A stretch of 64,000 bases of DNA from an uncultured Paracoccaceae bacterium (lineage in GTDB: Bacteria > Pseudomonadota > Alphaproteobacteria > Rhodobacterales > Rhodobacteraceae), in assembly GCA_947498985.1 (NCBI GenBank), contig CANMMF010000006.1, positions 1 to 64,000 of the forward strand. Direction: 5' to 3'. Each line of letters starts with the position of its first letter. Position 1 is the stretch's first letter. The notes under the pieces were generated by a model. The model searched no databases, had not been told where the DNA came from, and saw only the letters and a list, made by a program, of their open reading frames with translations. Position numbers and translations under genes: made by a program. Positions 27,805-37,966 of the stretch are shown piece after piece.

Positions 27805-28428
27805 ATGATCAGAACCTTTTTCAAAGGCGCGATGCGCGCCTCCACCTTGGCGCTGGCGGCGGGCATGCTGATGATATCGGCACCCCAGGCCGAGGCGCAG
27901 GAGCCCATTCTGGGCGAGGTCAGGCTCTTTGGCTTCAACTTCTGTCCCCGCGGTTGGGGTGATGCGGCGGGCCAGTTGCTTGCGATCAACTCCAACACGG
28001 CGCTCTTTTCGCTCTACGGTACGATCTATGGCGGTGACGGGCGGACCACCTTCGGGCTGCCGGATTTGCGCGGCCGGGTGCCGTTAAATGCCGGAAGCGG
28101 GCCGGGGCTTGCACCGGTCACAATCGGCCAGAGAGGCGGGATCGAGGACAAGACGCTTCTCGAGCAGGAAATGCCGCCGCATAATCACCAGGTCAACGCG
28201 ACCAATGCGGTGGGCGACCAGCGCGGACCGTCGGATGATTTCCTGGCCGATCCGCCCAATGTCGCAGGCGCGCAGATCCAGCCCTATCACGACGGTCCGG
28301 CCAATGTTCAGATGAACCCGGGCATGATCGCCAACGCCGGAGGCGGACAGTCGTTCTCTATCCGAAATCCCTATGTGGGGATGAACTGGTGTGTGGCGCT
28401 GGTGGGGATCTACCCGTCGCGCAGCTGA
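27805..28428 (+). CDS. Secreted tail-collar domain protein, paralogue B
   Basis: This 207-aa paralogue is the same length as the preceding gene and offset by exactly 705 bp. It has a signal peptide (IRTFFKGAMRASTLALAAGM ... AEAQ), GEVRLFGFNFCPRGW, and FGLPDLRGRVPLNAGSGPG. The segment 28186-28333 differs from 27481-27628 at only about four bases, while the signal-peptide region is far more diverged. The His pair in PPHNHQVNATN and the trailing Cys (NWCVALVGIYPSRS) are conserved between copies. ATG 27805 follows CAAGGATATACGACA. It is probably co-transcribed with paralogue A. Confidence 0.85.
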   Translation: MIRTFFKGAMRASTLALAAGMLMISAPQAEAQEPILGEVRLFGFNFCPRGWGDAAGQLLAINSNTALFSLYGTIYGGDGRTTFGLPDLRGRVPLNAGSGPGLAPVTIGQRGGIEDKTLLEQEMPPHNHQVNATNAVGDQRGPSDDFLADPPNVAGAQIQPYHDGPANVQMNPGMIANAGGGQSFSIRNPYVGMNWCVALVGIYPSRS

Positions 28429-28480
28429 CCTCGGACGGGGCCGGGCGCGCGAGAACCGCGTCGCCTCTGGCAGCCAGCCG

Positions 28481-28512
28481 GGACCGGAGCGCTCCACGCG
28501 CCCCGGTCCTTT
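28481..28512 (+). terminator. Terminator between tail-collar B and mcm
   Basis: GGACCGG (28481-28487) pairs with CCGGTCC (28503-28509), with additional GCG pairing inside, followed by a short T run. It sits between convergent genes just after the tail-collar stop. Confidence 0.6.
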
Positions 28513-28516
28513 GTCG

Positions 28517-30655
<2,139 letters not shown>

Positions 30656-31705
30656 CGTGTTGTCCTCTTGCAAGCAGCGCCGGTGCCAGGTCGATCCCCG
30701 GTCTTGTCGGCTCTGCAACTTCCTTCAGTATCGCCAACCCGTCCGCTCCGGCCCTGAGCCAGAACAGATCGTCGGCATATGCCTCCCGCAGGGCGGCCGC
30801 CTGCGGGGGTGTGAACGGCGCCCAGCGCTGCGTACCGCGCGGCAGGCGCCCGGGGTCCTCGCCCCGCTCGGCCAGGATGCGCCGCAGCGCGTCGAGATCG
30901 GGGCTGCGGTTGCGCCAGGGCGCACCGTTCTCGACCGGCGGAGCGTCGCGCAGGCCGGTCAGCGCGGTGAAAAGCTCGTCCGGCAGATCGGCGAAATTCT
31001 CGAACGTGGTCACGCAGATCTCCGCCCCGGGGCAGGCACAGGCCAGATCCGAGATCACATGCCGCCAGCTTCGGTCCTGTGCGGCAATTGTCGTCAGCGC
31101 CGCCCGTTCGGGCAGCGCCACCCCGCGCGCGATCAGAAAGCTGAGCGCCGAGGCCCACCAGTGATCCAGACTGCGGATCTGCAGCGAGACGCGGGTGACC
31201 GGCCCGAACGCGTCGTAGATCCGCGCCATGCGCTCGCCGATGAAGGGATAGAGCTTTTCGGCCTGCAGCGCCGCGCGCATCGATCCGATCATGTTCTCGT
31301 CGCTGACCACCAGCGTGTCGACCCCGCGCCGCGCGCTCATGTCGAGGTTGAGCCGCACCCGCCCGCGCGCCCGTATCCCCAGCGCCCGCGTACGCGGCCG
31401 TCTCGCCAGCCCGTCCAGCAGGCCGTTGCGCGTCCGCCTTGGTCCCCAGACACCAACCCCCTGCGTGCCCAGCGTCTCGAGATTGTCGCGCAGGTAGGTC
31501 TGAAAACTGGTGGTCGCGCAGCGATGCGCGCCACAATGCAGGATCACGTCCATCGGGCCTATGCCCCCTCTTCTTCTGCAGCGGTTGATCGCTGCGCGGC
31601 AAACCTGCCCCGAAGAGGGTGTTCATGGCGTTAAAGTTAAAATTTTCGCGTGCGACGCGGGGGGACACCTGTGCATCCCCGGGAGGCCGGCTTATATCTT
31701 GTGTC

Positions 31706-32281
31706 ATGAACGCATTCAAAACACTTGCATATGCCGGTCTGCTTTGCGCAATCGGCGTTCCCGTGGCCGCCCAGCAGGACACGGCCGCCGAAGCCGACCA
31801 GACCGTGGCGGAGGCGGCGGTGGACACGGCTGCCGACGCCTCCGGCATCGACGTGGCCGAAGACATCGTCGGGGATGCAACCGCGGTGGAGACTGCGCCA
31901 GACCCCGAGCTTGAGACCATCCTTGCGGCCACCGAGACCTCGCTCGAGGACTGGCGCTGGCTCAAGCGCCCGGTTGTGGTCTTTGCCGACAGCGCCGCGG
32001 ATCCGCGATATGTGGAGCAGATCGGGCTGATCACCGAGCGGCTTGCGGCGCTGGACGAACGCGACGTGGTGGTGATCACCGACACCGATCCCGACGCGCG
32101 CTCTTCGGTGCGGCGCAAATTGCGCGCGCGCGGCTTCATGCTTGTGATCATCGCCAAGGACGGCACCATCGTCAGCCGCAAGCCCGCGCCCTGGGATGTG
32201 CGGGAGATCTCGCGCTCCATCGACAAGCTGCCGCTGCGCCAGCAGGAAATCCGCGACAGGCGCAATGGCTTGCGCGATTGA
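31706..32281 (+). CDS. DUF4174-family secreted protein
   Basis: This 191-aa protein has a signal peptide (NAFKTLAYAGLLCAIGVPVA, cleavage after AAQ), an acidic alanine-rich linker (about 23-70), and a DUF4174 domain (about 75-180: LEDWRWLKRPVVVFADSAAD, VVITDTDPDARSSVRRKLRA, FMLVIIAKDGTIVSRKPAPW). The fold is thioredoxin-like without redox cysteines; function is unknown. ATG 31706 is preferred because it creates the signal peptide; an ATG at 31625 would put about 27 extra residues before it. No strong ribosome site precedes 31706, but a TATATC box 8 nt upstream would allow a leaderless transcript. Confidence 0.8.
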   Translation: MNAFKTLAYAGLLCAIGVPVAAQQDTAAEADQTVAEAAVDTAADASGIDVAEDIVGDATAVETAPDPELETILAATETSLEDWRWLKRPVVVFADSAADPRYVEQIGLITERLAALDERDVVVITDTDPDARSSVRRKLRARGFMLVIIAKDGTIVSRKPAPWDVREISRSIDKLPLRQQEIRDRRNGLRD

Positions 32282-32335
32282 GCGCCAATGCTTATGTTAA
32301 GTGCATCGGAAGGCATATCGCGTAAGGAGAGGCTT

Positions 32336-32410
32336 ATGGAGAAGAAACCCAGCATCCCGCTCACTCCGATCCCCGTGACCGGTCGGACGGGCCCTCAGCC
32401 GGGGTATTGA
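32336..32410 (+). CDS. Putative 24-aa proline-rich peptide
   Basis: ATG 32336 to TGA 32408-32410 encodes 24 residues, starting MEKKPSIPLTPIPV and ending QPGY. It is preceded by a strong Shine-Dalgarno (AAGGAGAGGCTT). It follows the DUF4174 stop by 54 bases on the same strand and overlaps the 3' end of the convergent 263-aa membrane-protein gene. No family is recognised. The ribosome site is the main evidence, since a peptide this short carries little codon information. Confidence 0.35.
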   Translation: MEKKPSIPLTPIPVTGRTGPQPGY

Positions 32411-33152
32411 CCGCGGCACTGACACGGTCCGCCCCCGCAGTTCCGCCATCCGCATAGGCCCGGATGAGCTCGACGGCAAAGACGCCGAACGCATAGGCCT
32501 GCTTTTTCATCTCCACGTAATCGACATAGATCGCGATCCGCCGGTCCTGCGACAGCTGCCGGAAGGCGTCACCCCGCATGTCCTCGGCCAGCGCCGAGAT
32601 TGCCTTGATCTGGCTGTAATAGGCCACGATGGCATCTATGGTCGCCCGGGGCAGCACCTCGATCCGGTCGATCACGGCGTCATACACATGGTCGTTATGC
32701 TCTTTGGGAATGAAGGGCACAAAATCCGCGTTGGCGCGCATCCGGTCCTTGATCCCCTCGGCATAGGTCTCGATGGCGTCGGTGTTCCACAGTGTCGTCA
32801 GGTTGTTGGCGATCTCGGCATAAAGCGCCCTGTGGTAATCGCGCAGCCGCTCCTGCCGGTCCCTGCTGCGCGTGACCTCGGCGAGGATCGCGCTGGTCAG
32901 CCAGCCCATGGCAATCACGAGGCCAGCAACCAGCGCCTGCAGCACCCGGTCTCCGGCGCCGAGCGATACCGCGAGCAACGCCAGCGGCAAGCCCAGCAGC
33001 ATCAGCATCGGCAATGCGATGCGGACGACAAAGAACAAGATGACATCGCGCGAGACCTTGGCCTCGCGTCCGGCAAACAGCGCGACGCCCGCCGCAAGCG
33101 CCAGAGCCGCCAGAAACGCAAGGACCCAGGAAGACAGCGGCGCGTCCGTCAT
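32361..33152 (-). CDS. Unknown membrane protein encoded after pccA
   Basis: This 263-aa protein has three hydrophobic segments in the first 95 residues (about 9-27, 42-67 and 72-92). A long helical cytoplasmic or periplasmic domain follows (about 95-235, with DYHRALYAEIANNLTTLWNT and RATIDAIVAYYSQIKAISAL) and a polar C-terminal tail. I do not recognise a family. It begins 4 bases after the pccA stop, so it belongs to the pcc transcript, and ends convergent with the small peptide gene. Its role next to PccA is unknown. Confidence 0.75.
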   Translation of the reverse strand: MTDAPLSSWVLAFLAALALAAGVALFAGREAKVSRDVILFFVVRIALPMLMLLGLPLALLAVSLGAGDRVLQALVAGLVIAMGWLTSAILAEVTRSRDRQERLRDYHRALYAEIANNLTTLWNTDAIETYAEGIKDRMRANADFVPFIPKEHNDHVYDAVIDRIEVLPRATIDAIVAYYSQIKAISALAEDMRGDAFRQLSQDRRIAIYVDYVEMKKQAYAFGVFAVELIRAYADGGTAGADRVSAAVNTPAEGPSDRSRGSE

Positions 33153-33156
33153 CGGA

Positions 33157-35175
33157 TCATTCGAACTCCATGATCACGTCATCCACCGCCAGACTGTCGC
33201 CGGGGCCTGCGTTGATCTTGGCGACGGTGCCGCTGCGCTCTGCGCGCAGGATGTTCTCCATCTTCATCGCCTCGACGGTGCAGAGCGCCTGGCCTTCCTG
33301 CACCTGCTGGCCCTCTTCCACATCGATCTTCACGATCAGACCCGGCATCGGACAAAGCAGCATCTTGGAGGTATCGGGCGGCAGCTTTTCCGGCATCAGC
33401 GCCACAAGCTCGGCCTGACGCGGCGTGCGGGCATAGACCTGCAGATCCGCGCCACGGCTGCGCAGCCGCAGCCCCTGCGTGATCTTGTCGACCTTCAGCA
33501 CCAGCGGCCTGCCATCGACTTGCATGCGGGCCAGGCTCTGCCCCGGGGTCCAGTCGCCTTCCACACGCAGGCTGTCGCCCTCCTCGAAGGTGATGGTGGA
33601 GCCATCCTGATCCGCCGCGATGCGTACGGTCCAGGGCCCGGCCTCGTCCGGCAGGCCGGTCTTCATCGCCACAACCCAGTCGTCGCCCACAAGCCGCTCG
33701 TGATTGTCGAGCGTGCCGGAGATGCGGGCGCGCCGGATCTCGGCCACCCGGTTCATCGCGGCAGCGGCGGCGGCTACGCGGCGCAGCTCGCCCTCCTCCA
33801 GCGTCACACCCTGAAAGCCGTCGGGATATTCCTCCTCGATAAAGGCCGTGGTCATGTCGCCCGAGACAAATTTCGGATGATCCATCACCGCGGCCACAAA
33901 AGGCAGGTTGTGGCCGATCCCCTCGACCTCGAAACTGTCAAGCGCGTTGCGCATGGTCTCGATGGCGATTTCGCGGGTCTCGCCCCAGGTGCAGAGCTTG
34001 GCGATCATCGGGTCGTAATACATCGAGATCTCGCCGCCCTCGAAGACGCCGGTGTCGTTGCGCACGATGCCATCGCCCAGCGGCCCTTCGGCGGGCGGGC
34101 GGTAGCGCGTCAGACGCCCGATGGAGGGCAGGAACCCGCGATAGGGGTCCTCGGCGTAAAGCCGGTTCTCGATGGCCCAGCCGTTGATCTTCAGATCCTC
34201 CTGACGGATCGACAGCGCCTCGCCACCCGCAATGCGGATCATCTGTTCCACCAGATCGATGCCGGTGATCAGTTCGGTGACCGGATGTTCGACCTGCAGA
34301 CGGGTGTTCATCTCGAGGAAAAAGAAGTTCTTGTCGCCATCGACGATGAACTCCACCGTGCCCGCGCTGGCATAACCCACGGCCTGCGCCAGCGCGACCG
34401 CCTGCTCGCCCATCGCGCGGCGGGTCTCGGGATCGAGAAACGGGCTCGGCGCCTCTTCGACAACCTTCTGGTTGCGGCGCTGGATCGAGCATTCGCGCTC
34501 GTGCAGATAGACCGCGTTGCCATGGGTATCGGCCAGCACCTGGATCTCGATATGGCGCGGCTGGGTCACAAATTTCTCGATAAAGATCCGGTCGTCGCCG
34601 AAACTGCTGGCGGCCTCGTTCTTGGAGCTCTGAAAGCCCTCGCGCGCCTCCTCGTCATTCCAGGCGATGCGCATGCCCTTGCCGCCACCGCCGGCGCTGG
34701 CCTTGATCATCACCGGATAGCCGATATCGGTGCTGATCTTGACCGCCTCGTCGGCATCCTCGATCAGGCCCATATAGCCGGGCACGGTGCTGACCCCGGC
34801 CTCCTTGGCGATCTTCTTGGAGGTGATCTTGTCGCCCATCGCCTCGATGGCCTTCACCGGCGGGCCGATAAAGGCCACCCCCTCGGCCTCCAGCGCCTGG
34901 GCGAATTTCGGGTTCTCGCTGAGAAAGCCGTAGCCCGGATGCACCGCCTGCGCGCCCGATTGCCTGATCGCCTCCATGATCTTGTCGATCACGATATAGG
35001 ACTGGTTGGCCTGCGGCGGTCCGATATGCACCGCCTCGTCGGCCATCTCCACATGCAGCGCATTCTTGTCGGCGTCGGAATAGACGGCCACCGTCTGGAT
35101 GCCCATCTTCCGGGCGGTCTTGATGACGCGGCAGGCGATCTCGCCCCGGTTCGCGATCAGGATCTTGTCGAACAT
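33157..35175 (-). CDS. pccA: Propionyl-CoA carboxylase alpha subunit (biotin carboxylase/BCCP)
   Basis: This 672-aa protein contains biotin carboxylase (about 1-450, with FDKILIANRGEIACRVIKTA, the ATP-grasp glycine loop ASAGGGGKGMRIA, and EMNTRLQVEHPVTE) and a linker domain. A C-terminal biotinyl domain has lysine in VEAMKMENI. Together with PccB it carboxylates propionyl-CoA to (S)-methylmalonyl-CoA. ATG 35175 follows GAAGGG. The subunit genes are separated by about 3.3 kb of small same-strand genes, a known Rhodobacteraceae arrangement. Propionyl-CoA comes from odd-chain lipids, branched amino acids, DMSP or the ethylmalonyl-CoA pathway. Confidence 0.96.
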   Translation of the reverse strand: MFDKILIANRGEIACRVIKTARKMGIQTVAVYSDADKNALHVEMADEAVHIGPPQANQSYIVIDKIMEAIRQSGAQAVHPGYGFLSENPKFAQALEAEGVAFIGPPVKAIEAMGDKITSKKIAKEAGVSTVPGYMGLIEDADEAVKISTDIGYPVMIKASAGGGGKGMRIAWNDEEAREGFQSSKNEAASSFGDDRIFIEKFVTQPRHIEIQVLADTHGNAVYLHERECSIQRRNQKVVEEAPSPFLDPETRRAMGEQAVALAQAVGYASAGTVEFIVDGDKNFFFLEMNTRLQVEHPVTELITGIDLVEQMIRIAGGEALSIRQEDLKINGWAIENRLYAEDPYRGFLPSIGRLTRYRPPAEGPLGDGIVRNDTGVFEGGEISMYYDPMIAKLCTWGETREIAIETMRNALDSFEVEGIGHNLPFVAAVMDHPKFVSGDMTTAFIEEEYPDGFQGVTLEEGELRRVAAAAAAMNRVAEIRRARISGTLDNHERLVGDDWVVAMKTGLPDEAGPWTVRIAADQDGSTITFEEGDSLRVEGDWTPGQSLARMQVDGRPLVLKVDKITQGLRLRSRGADLQVYARTPRQAELVALMPEKLPPDTSKMLLCPMPGLIVKIDVEEGQQVQEGQALCTVEAMKMENILRAERSGTVAKINAGPGDSLAVDDVIMEFE

Positions 35176-35307
35176 GTCTGTCCCTTCTTTTGCTCCGCCC
35201 CTGTGATCCGGGGAGGTGTCGGCGCACGCAAAACGCCGCCCCGGTTGCCCGGGACGGCGCTGCATGCCGTGTTGCTCCGGGTCGCGCCCGGAAAGAGGTC
35301 GGTTGTG

Positions 35308-35514
35308 CTAGCGGCAGACGCCCGGCGTGAGGTCGTCGCAGACGACACCCGCGGTGCCGCCGATGACGGCGCCCGTAACCGGGTCTTCGCCGAGGGCCTT
35401 GGCGGCCAGAGCGCCGCCACCGGCGCCAAGCACGCCGCGCTCGAAGTCGGAGCCTTCGCAGGCGGCCAGTGTGAGGACGGCCGCGAGGCCGATGAAAGTT
35501 GCCTTGAAACGCAT
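35308..35514 (-). CDS. Small glycine-rich lipoprotein (68 aa)
   Basis: This 68-aa precursor has a lipoprotein signal (RFKATFIGLAAVLTLAAC, lipobox LAAC) followed by a short glycine/alanine segment (GVLGAGGGALAAKAL and GAVIGGTAGVVC) resembling the glycine-zipper of outer-membrane OsmB/SlyB-type proteins, and a paired Cys near the C-terminus. GGGAG lies ahead of ATG 35514. It is probably anchored in the inner leaflet of the outer membrane. It is immediately upstream of pccA, on the same strand. Confidence 0.82.
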   Translation of the reverse strand: MRFKATFIGLAAVLTLAACEGSDFERGVLGAGGGALAAKALGEDPVTGAVIGGTAGVVCDDLTPGVCR

Positions 35515-35622
35515 GTTGTATACTCCCGATAAGGGGCCGCGCCGTTCTGACGCGGGCCTGCGCAGATGAAACCGCGCACGCCCCGCATCGTTCCCGGGCG
35601 CGCCCGAGATGTGATCAGATAC

Positions 35623-35781
35623 TCAGCAGCGTGCGGGGTAACGGCTGCAATCGGACATGTCGCGCGAGAGCTCCGAGACGGCGTTGCGCGAGGTCTGGAA
35701 CCCCGCGTCCCGGCCCTCGGACAAACATCCCGGCAACACGCATAGCGAGAGAATCGCGCAGACGAAACCTGATCTGCCCAT
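35623..35781 (-). CDS. Small lipoprotein (52 aa)
   Basis: This 52-aa precursor has a signal sequence GRSGFVCAILSLCVLPGC with lipobox LPGC. The mature part is about 34 residues (starting CLSEGRDAGFQTSRNAV) and ends with two cysteines in SDCSRYPARC, which may form a disulfide. ATG 35781 follows GGGAGG; a longer frame starting at 35937 would add 52 residues with no signal character. It is conserved in style with the two other small lipoproteins in this stretch. Function is unknown. Confidence 0.72.
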   Translation of the reverse strand: MGRSGFVCAILSLCVLPGCLSEGRDAGFQTSRNAVSELSRDMSDCSRYPARC

Positions 35782-35908
35782 TGTGCCGCCTCCCTTGTGC
35801 GTGAGCATGTGACAAGCCGCATAGCCCACAAAAGCCCAGCCCCGTGCCAGCCCTTTTTTGAGGCAGCCGAAAATCCGGCAACTCTTTGCCGATGCTCGAT
35901 TTTCCGGT

Positions 35909-35960
35909 AGAGAAAAGAAAAGGCAGGCGACCGGCATGGGGACGCGCCGGATCGCCTGCC
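35909..35960 (-). terminator. Strong intrinsic terminator, minus strand
   Basis: Read on the minus strand, GGCAGGCGA-CCGG-type arms pair over 13 bp with one bulged base (35922-35934 with 35947-35960). They are followed by TTTTCTTTTCT. This ends transcription about 155-195 bases after the 118-aa gene. Confidence 0.85.
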
Positions 35961-36056
35961 AGGGGAAGGGTCACGGTGAAATCTGAGCTGCCCCGTTGGG
36001 AAGGGCATCGATATCACGGACAGGTTGGCGGAAAGCCTCGGCACGGCCAAGCACAA

Positions 36057-36096
36057 CTTTGCGTTGCCGGAAAAACCGGCGGCGGATCGCGCAAAG
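36057..36096 (-). ncRNA. Nested hairpin in the 3' UTR of the 118-aa gene
   Basis: CTTTGCG (36057-36063) pairs with CGCAAAG (36090-36096), and inside it GCCGG pairs with CCGGC around five A (plus strand reading). It begins 20 bases after the 118-aa gene stop. With the downstream terminator it could form a roughly 190-nt stable 3'-end RNA. Confidence 0.35.
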
Positions 36097-36115
36097 CGGG
36101 TGTCTGTCGGCGGGT

Positions 36116-36472
36116 TCATGCCCAATCCTCCCCGAAGGCCTCGGGAAAGGCCGCGCGGGCCGCGGCCTCATCGATGATCAGACGGGCGTCGTAGCATTCG
36201 GGATCGAACGGATCGTCATAGGGCAGCACTTCGCGGCCAAAGAGCCAGCTGAGCCGCCCCGCATCGAGATTGCCGCGCTCGAAGGGCTCGGTGCCGAACT
36301 GCGCCCAGAGCGCGGCCATGAAGCCCAGATCGGCGCGCCGGTCGGGCGGACGCCGGTCGCGAAAGCGCTCGCGCCGGGTGATCGGCGAGGCGCCCTTGGG
36401 ATTGGCGCGGCGAATGGTGAACTGGAAATCGGTGCCCGGCAGACGCCCGGGAAAGCCGCGATGCTTCAGCAT
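36116..36472 (-). CDS. Conserved small basic/acidic protein of the pcc region, unknown
   Basis: This 118-aa soluble protein has a basic N-terminal half (FQFTIRRANPKGASPITRRE and RFRDRRPPDRRADL) and an acidic C-terminal half ending PEAFGEDWA. There is no signal peptide, membrane segment or recognised domain. It begins at ATG 36472. It lies in the same orientation as the pcc genes between two small lipoprotein genes and ends with a structured 3' UTR and terminator. No function can be given; the split charge pattern suggests a nucleic-acid or protein partner. Confidence 0.7.
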   Translation of the reverse strand: MLKHRGFPGRLPGTDFQFTIRRANPKGASPITRRERFRDRRPPDRRADLGFMAALWAQFGTEPFERGNLDAGRLSWLFGREVLPYDDPFDPECYDARLIIDEAAARAAFPEAFGEDWA

Positions 36473-36577
36473 GGCCGGACCCTCGCCGGGCTTGCCACGC
36501 GCTTGCGTGCGTGTCGCGCGAGGCCGCCCATCAGGGCGGAAGAGCGGCGCGTCTTGGTCTGGACGGAGCGGGAAAGC

Positions 36578-36601
36578 GGGACGGGCGTTAAAGCCCGCCC
36601 C
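36578..36601 (-). terminator. Hairpin after the 46-aa lipoprotein gene
   Basis: GGGACGGGC (36578-36586) pairs with GCCCGCCCC (36593-36601) around GTTAAA, starting 7 bases after the stop. There is no strong U run, so termination may be partial. Confidence 0.5.
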
Positions 36602-36607
36602 GAAGTC

Positions 36608-36748
36608 TTACTTGTACTTGCCGGTGTAGACGGGCTCAACGGAGATCGGCTCGGGGTCGACCACGATGAACTCTTCTTCCTGGGTGGCACAGGCGGCAAC
36701 GCCTGCAACAAGGCCCAGCATGGCAAGCAGCTTGATGCTCTTGGACAT
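36608..36748 (-). CDS. Very short lipoprotein (46 aa)
   Basis: ATG 36748 to TAA 36608-36610 encodes 46 residues: a lipoprotein signal (SKSIKLLAMLGLVAGVAAC, lipobox VAAC) and an acidic mature peptide of about 27 residues (starting CATQEEEFIVVDPE, ending YTGKYK). A good ribosome site (AGGAG) precedes it and a hairpin follows, so it is an independent cistron. Similar 40-50-aa lipoproteins occur in Roseobacter genomes but are often missed by gene finders. It is presumably a periplasm-facing, envelope-anchored protein of unknown role. Confidence 0.8.
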   Translation of the reverse strand: MSKSIKLLAMLGLVAGVAACATQEEEFIVVDPEPISVEPVYTGKYK

Positions 36749-36818
36749 CTCTTACTCCTGTCATGTCTAACGCAACCCATGCGGCAGATTTGCCTCACGG
36801 ACCCACGCTTCGAGGTAC

Positions 36819-36838
36819 CGATTGCTTGGGTGCAATCG
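36819..36838. promoter_or_regulatory. Inverted repeat upstream of the 46-aa lipoprotein
   Basis: CGATTGC and GCAATCG form perfect 7-bp arms around TTGGGT, about 70 bp before ATG 36748, where an operator would lie. No family assignment can be made. Confidence 0.3.
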
Positions 36839-36962
36839 AGGCTCAACCTATCGCAAGGTTTTTCGAAAAGATACGCCGCGCCCGCCATGAATGCGGGTTG
36901 TGACACAGATGCCTCAGAAAGTTGTCCACATGAGAGTCGGTCCGCAAGATATTGTGGAGTCA

Positions 36963-37565
36963 TCAGAAAACCTCCCAGATGCAGAGGTCGTTTTCGACGC
37001 TGTAACTCTCGAAAAACTGCACGACATTGGGCGAAGATACGCCGAAATCGACCACCTCCTGCATCAGGCTGATGACGATACGGTTGGGTTGGGGTCCGAT
37101 GTCGGCGACGCGGGCAAGCGCAAACGCGTTGCACAGGTATTCCATATCGCTGCTGACGGCGATGAAATCGGTCTCGTCGCCGCCGATATCGGGTGCCAGA
37201 AAGCGAAACCGGTAGGTCAGCCCGTCGCCCAGCGTATCGCGGACGATGTCGTGAAAGGCCACCGCCAGCCCCGAGGGCACGTCGATCAGCTCGAGCGCCC
37301 GGTCCTGCTCGGCGCGCAGCGGCAGCGCTGCCGCAAAGGTGCAGGCGACGAACAGAATCAGAGATGACGGGGTGATCGCGCAGCCCCGACCCCGTTTCCG
37401 GGCTCCTCCCGCCAGGGCTGCGCCAGACCCGGGCGCACCCGGGCGAGAACCTTGTGTCGCGCCGCGCCATTTCGCGGGCAACGCGGCGGAGCTTACCACC
37501 TGGCTGACCCTGCGCCAACCGCAAAGCGCACGCAGGCGCAAGGTTATGCCGGGGGCGCGGGTCAT
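36963..37565 (-). CDS. DUF6497-family secreted protein, start uncertain
   Basis: The C-terminal 130 residues match the DUF6497 pattern of Rhodobacteraceae: LELIDVPSGLAVAFHDIV, GDGLTYRFRFLAP, MEYLCNAFALARVADIGPQP, and FFESYSVENDLCIWEVF. They are preceded by a signal-peptide-like LILFVACTFAAALPLRAEQ. The only ATG in frame (37565) lies 65 residues before that signal sequence, in arginine-rich coding. Family members usually begin right at the signal peptide, but no ATG, GTG or TTG exists there. Either the long form is real, a rare start is used, or the start has been lost. It abuts the cupin gene. Confidence 0.65.
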   Translation of the reverse strand: MTRAPGITLRLRALCGWRRVSQVVSSAALPAKWRGATQGSRPGAPGSGAALAGGARKRGRGCAITPSSLILFVACTFAAALPLRAEQDRALELIDVPSGLAVAFHDIVRDTLGDGLTYRFRFLAPDIGGDETDFIAVSSDMEYLCNAFALARVADIGPQPNRIVISLMQEVVDFGVSSPNVVQFFESYSVENDLCIWEVF

Positions 37566-37567
37566 GG

Positions 37568-37966
37568 TCAGGGGGCCTCTGCCGAATGCGTGTCGAATTC
37601 CGCCGGGCTGATGATCTCCAGCAGTTCCATATCGTCGGAATGGCGCAGTTCGCGGTGCCGGATCCCCGGCGGCTGCAGCACGCAGGAGCCCGCGCGCAGC
37701 ATGTGTTCGCCCTCGCCCTCATACTCGAAAACCACCCAGCCGCGGGTCACATAGACCATCTGGAACGCCAGATCATGGGTGTGCCACGCACCGGGGCTTT
37801 CCATGCCCGGCACCGCGCGGATCACATGCGCGCCGTAAGCGCCGCCGGTCGCCTCCGCGATGCCCAGCTGGCGATACTCGAAAAACGGCCGCAGCCCCTG
37901 CCCTTCGAACCTGCCGTCATCGGCATGGGCAATGGTGAAGGCCTGGTTCTTCCAGAGCTTGCTCAT
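37568..37966 (-). CDS. Cupin-domain protein
   Basis: This 132-aa single-domain cupin shows the two cupin boxes: motif 1 AWHTHDLAFQMVYVTRGWVVFE (metal His residues in HTH) and motif 2 SCVLQPPGIRHRELRHSD. It could be a metal-dependent dioxygenase or isomerase, or a small sensor. It begins one base after the GFA-family gene stop and ends 2 bases before the DUF6497 start, so it is in the pccB transcript. No substrate is indicated. Confidence 0.85.
   Translation of the reverse strand: MSKLWKNQAFTIAHADDGRFEGQGLRPFFEYRQLGIAEATGGAYGAHVIRAVPGMESPGAWHTHDLAFQMVYVTRGWVVFEYEGEGEHMLRAGSCVLQPPGIRHRELRHSDDMELLEIISPAEFDTHSAEAP

Larger units (their letters stand above)
35782..36115. other. Non-coding stretch with structured 3' UTR
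   Basis: This 334-base gap on the minus-strand transcript holds a nested hairpin (36057-36096) and a strong minus-strand terminator (35909-35960). The remainder, 35782-35908, is the likely promoter of the 52-aa lipoprotein gene. No further ORF is supported. Confidence 0.55.

Noticed and set aside
27100-28428. Prophage remnant at the tail-collar genes
   Set aside because: No other phage gene, integrase or att site nearby, and both proteins carry secretory signal peptides.
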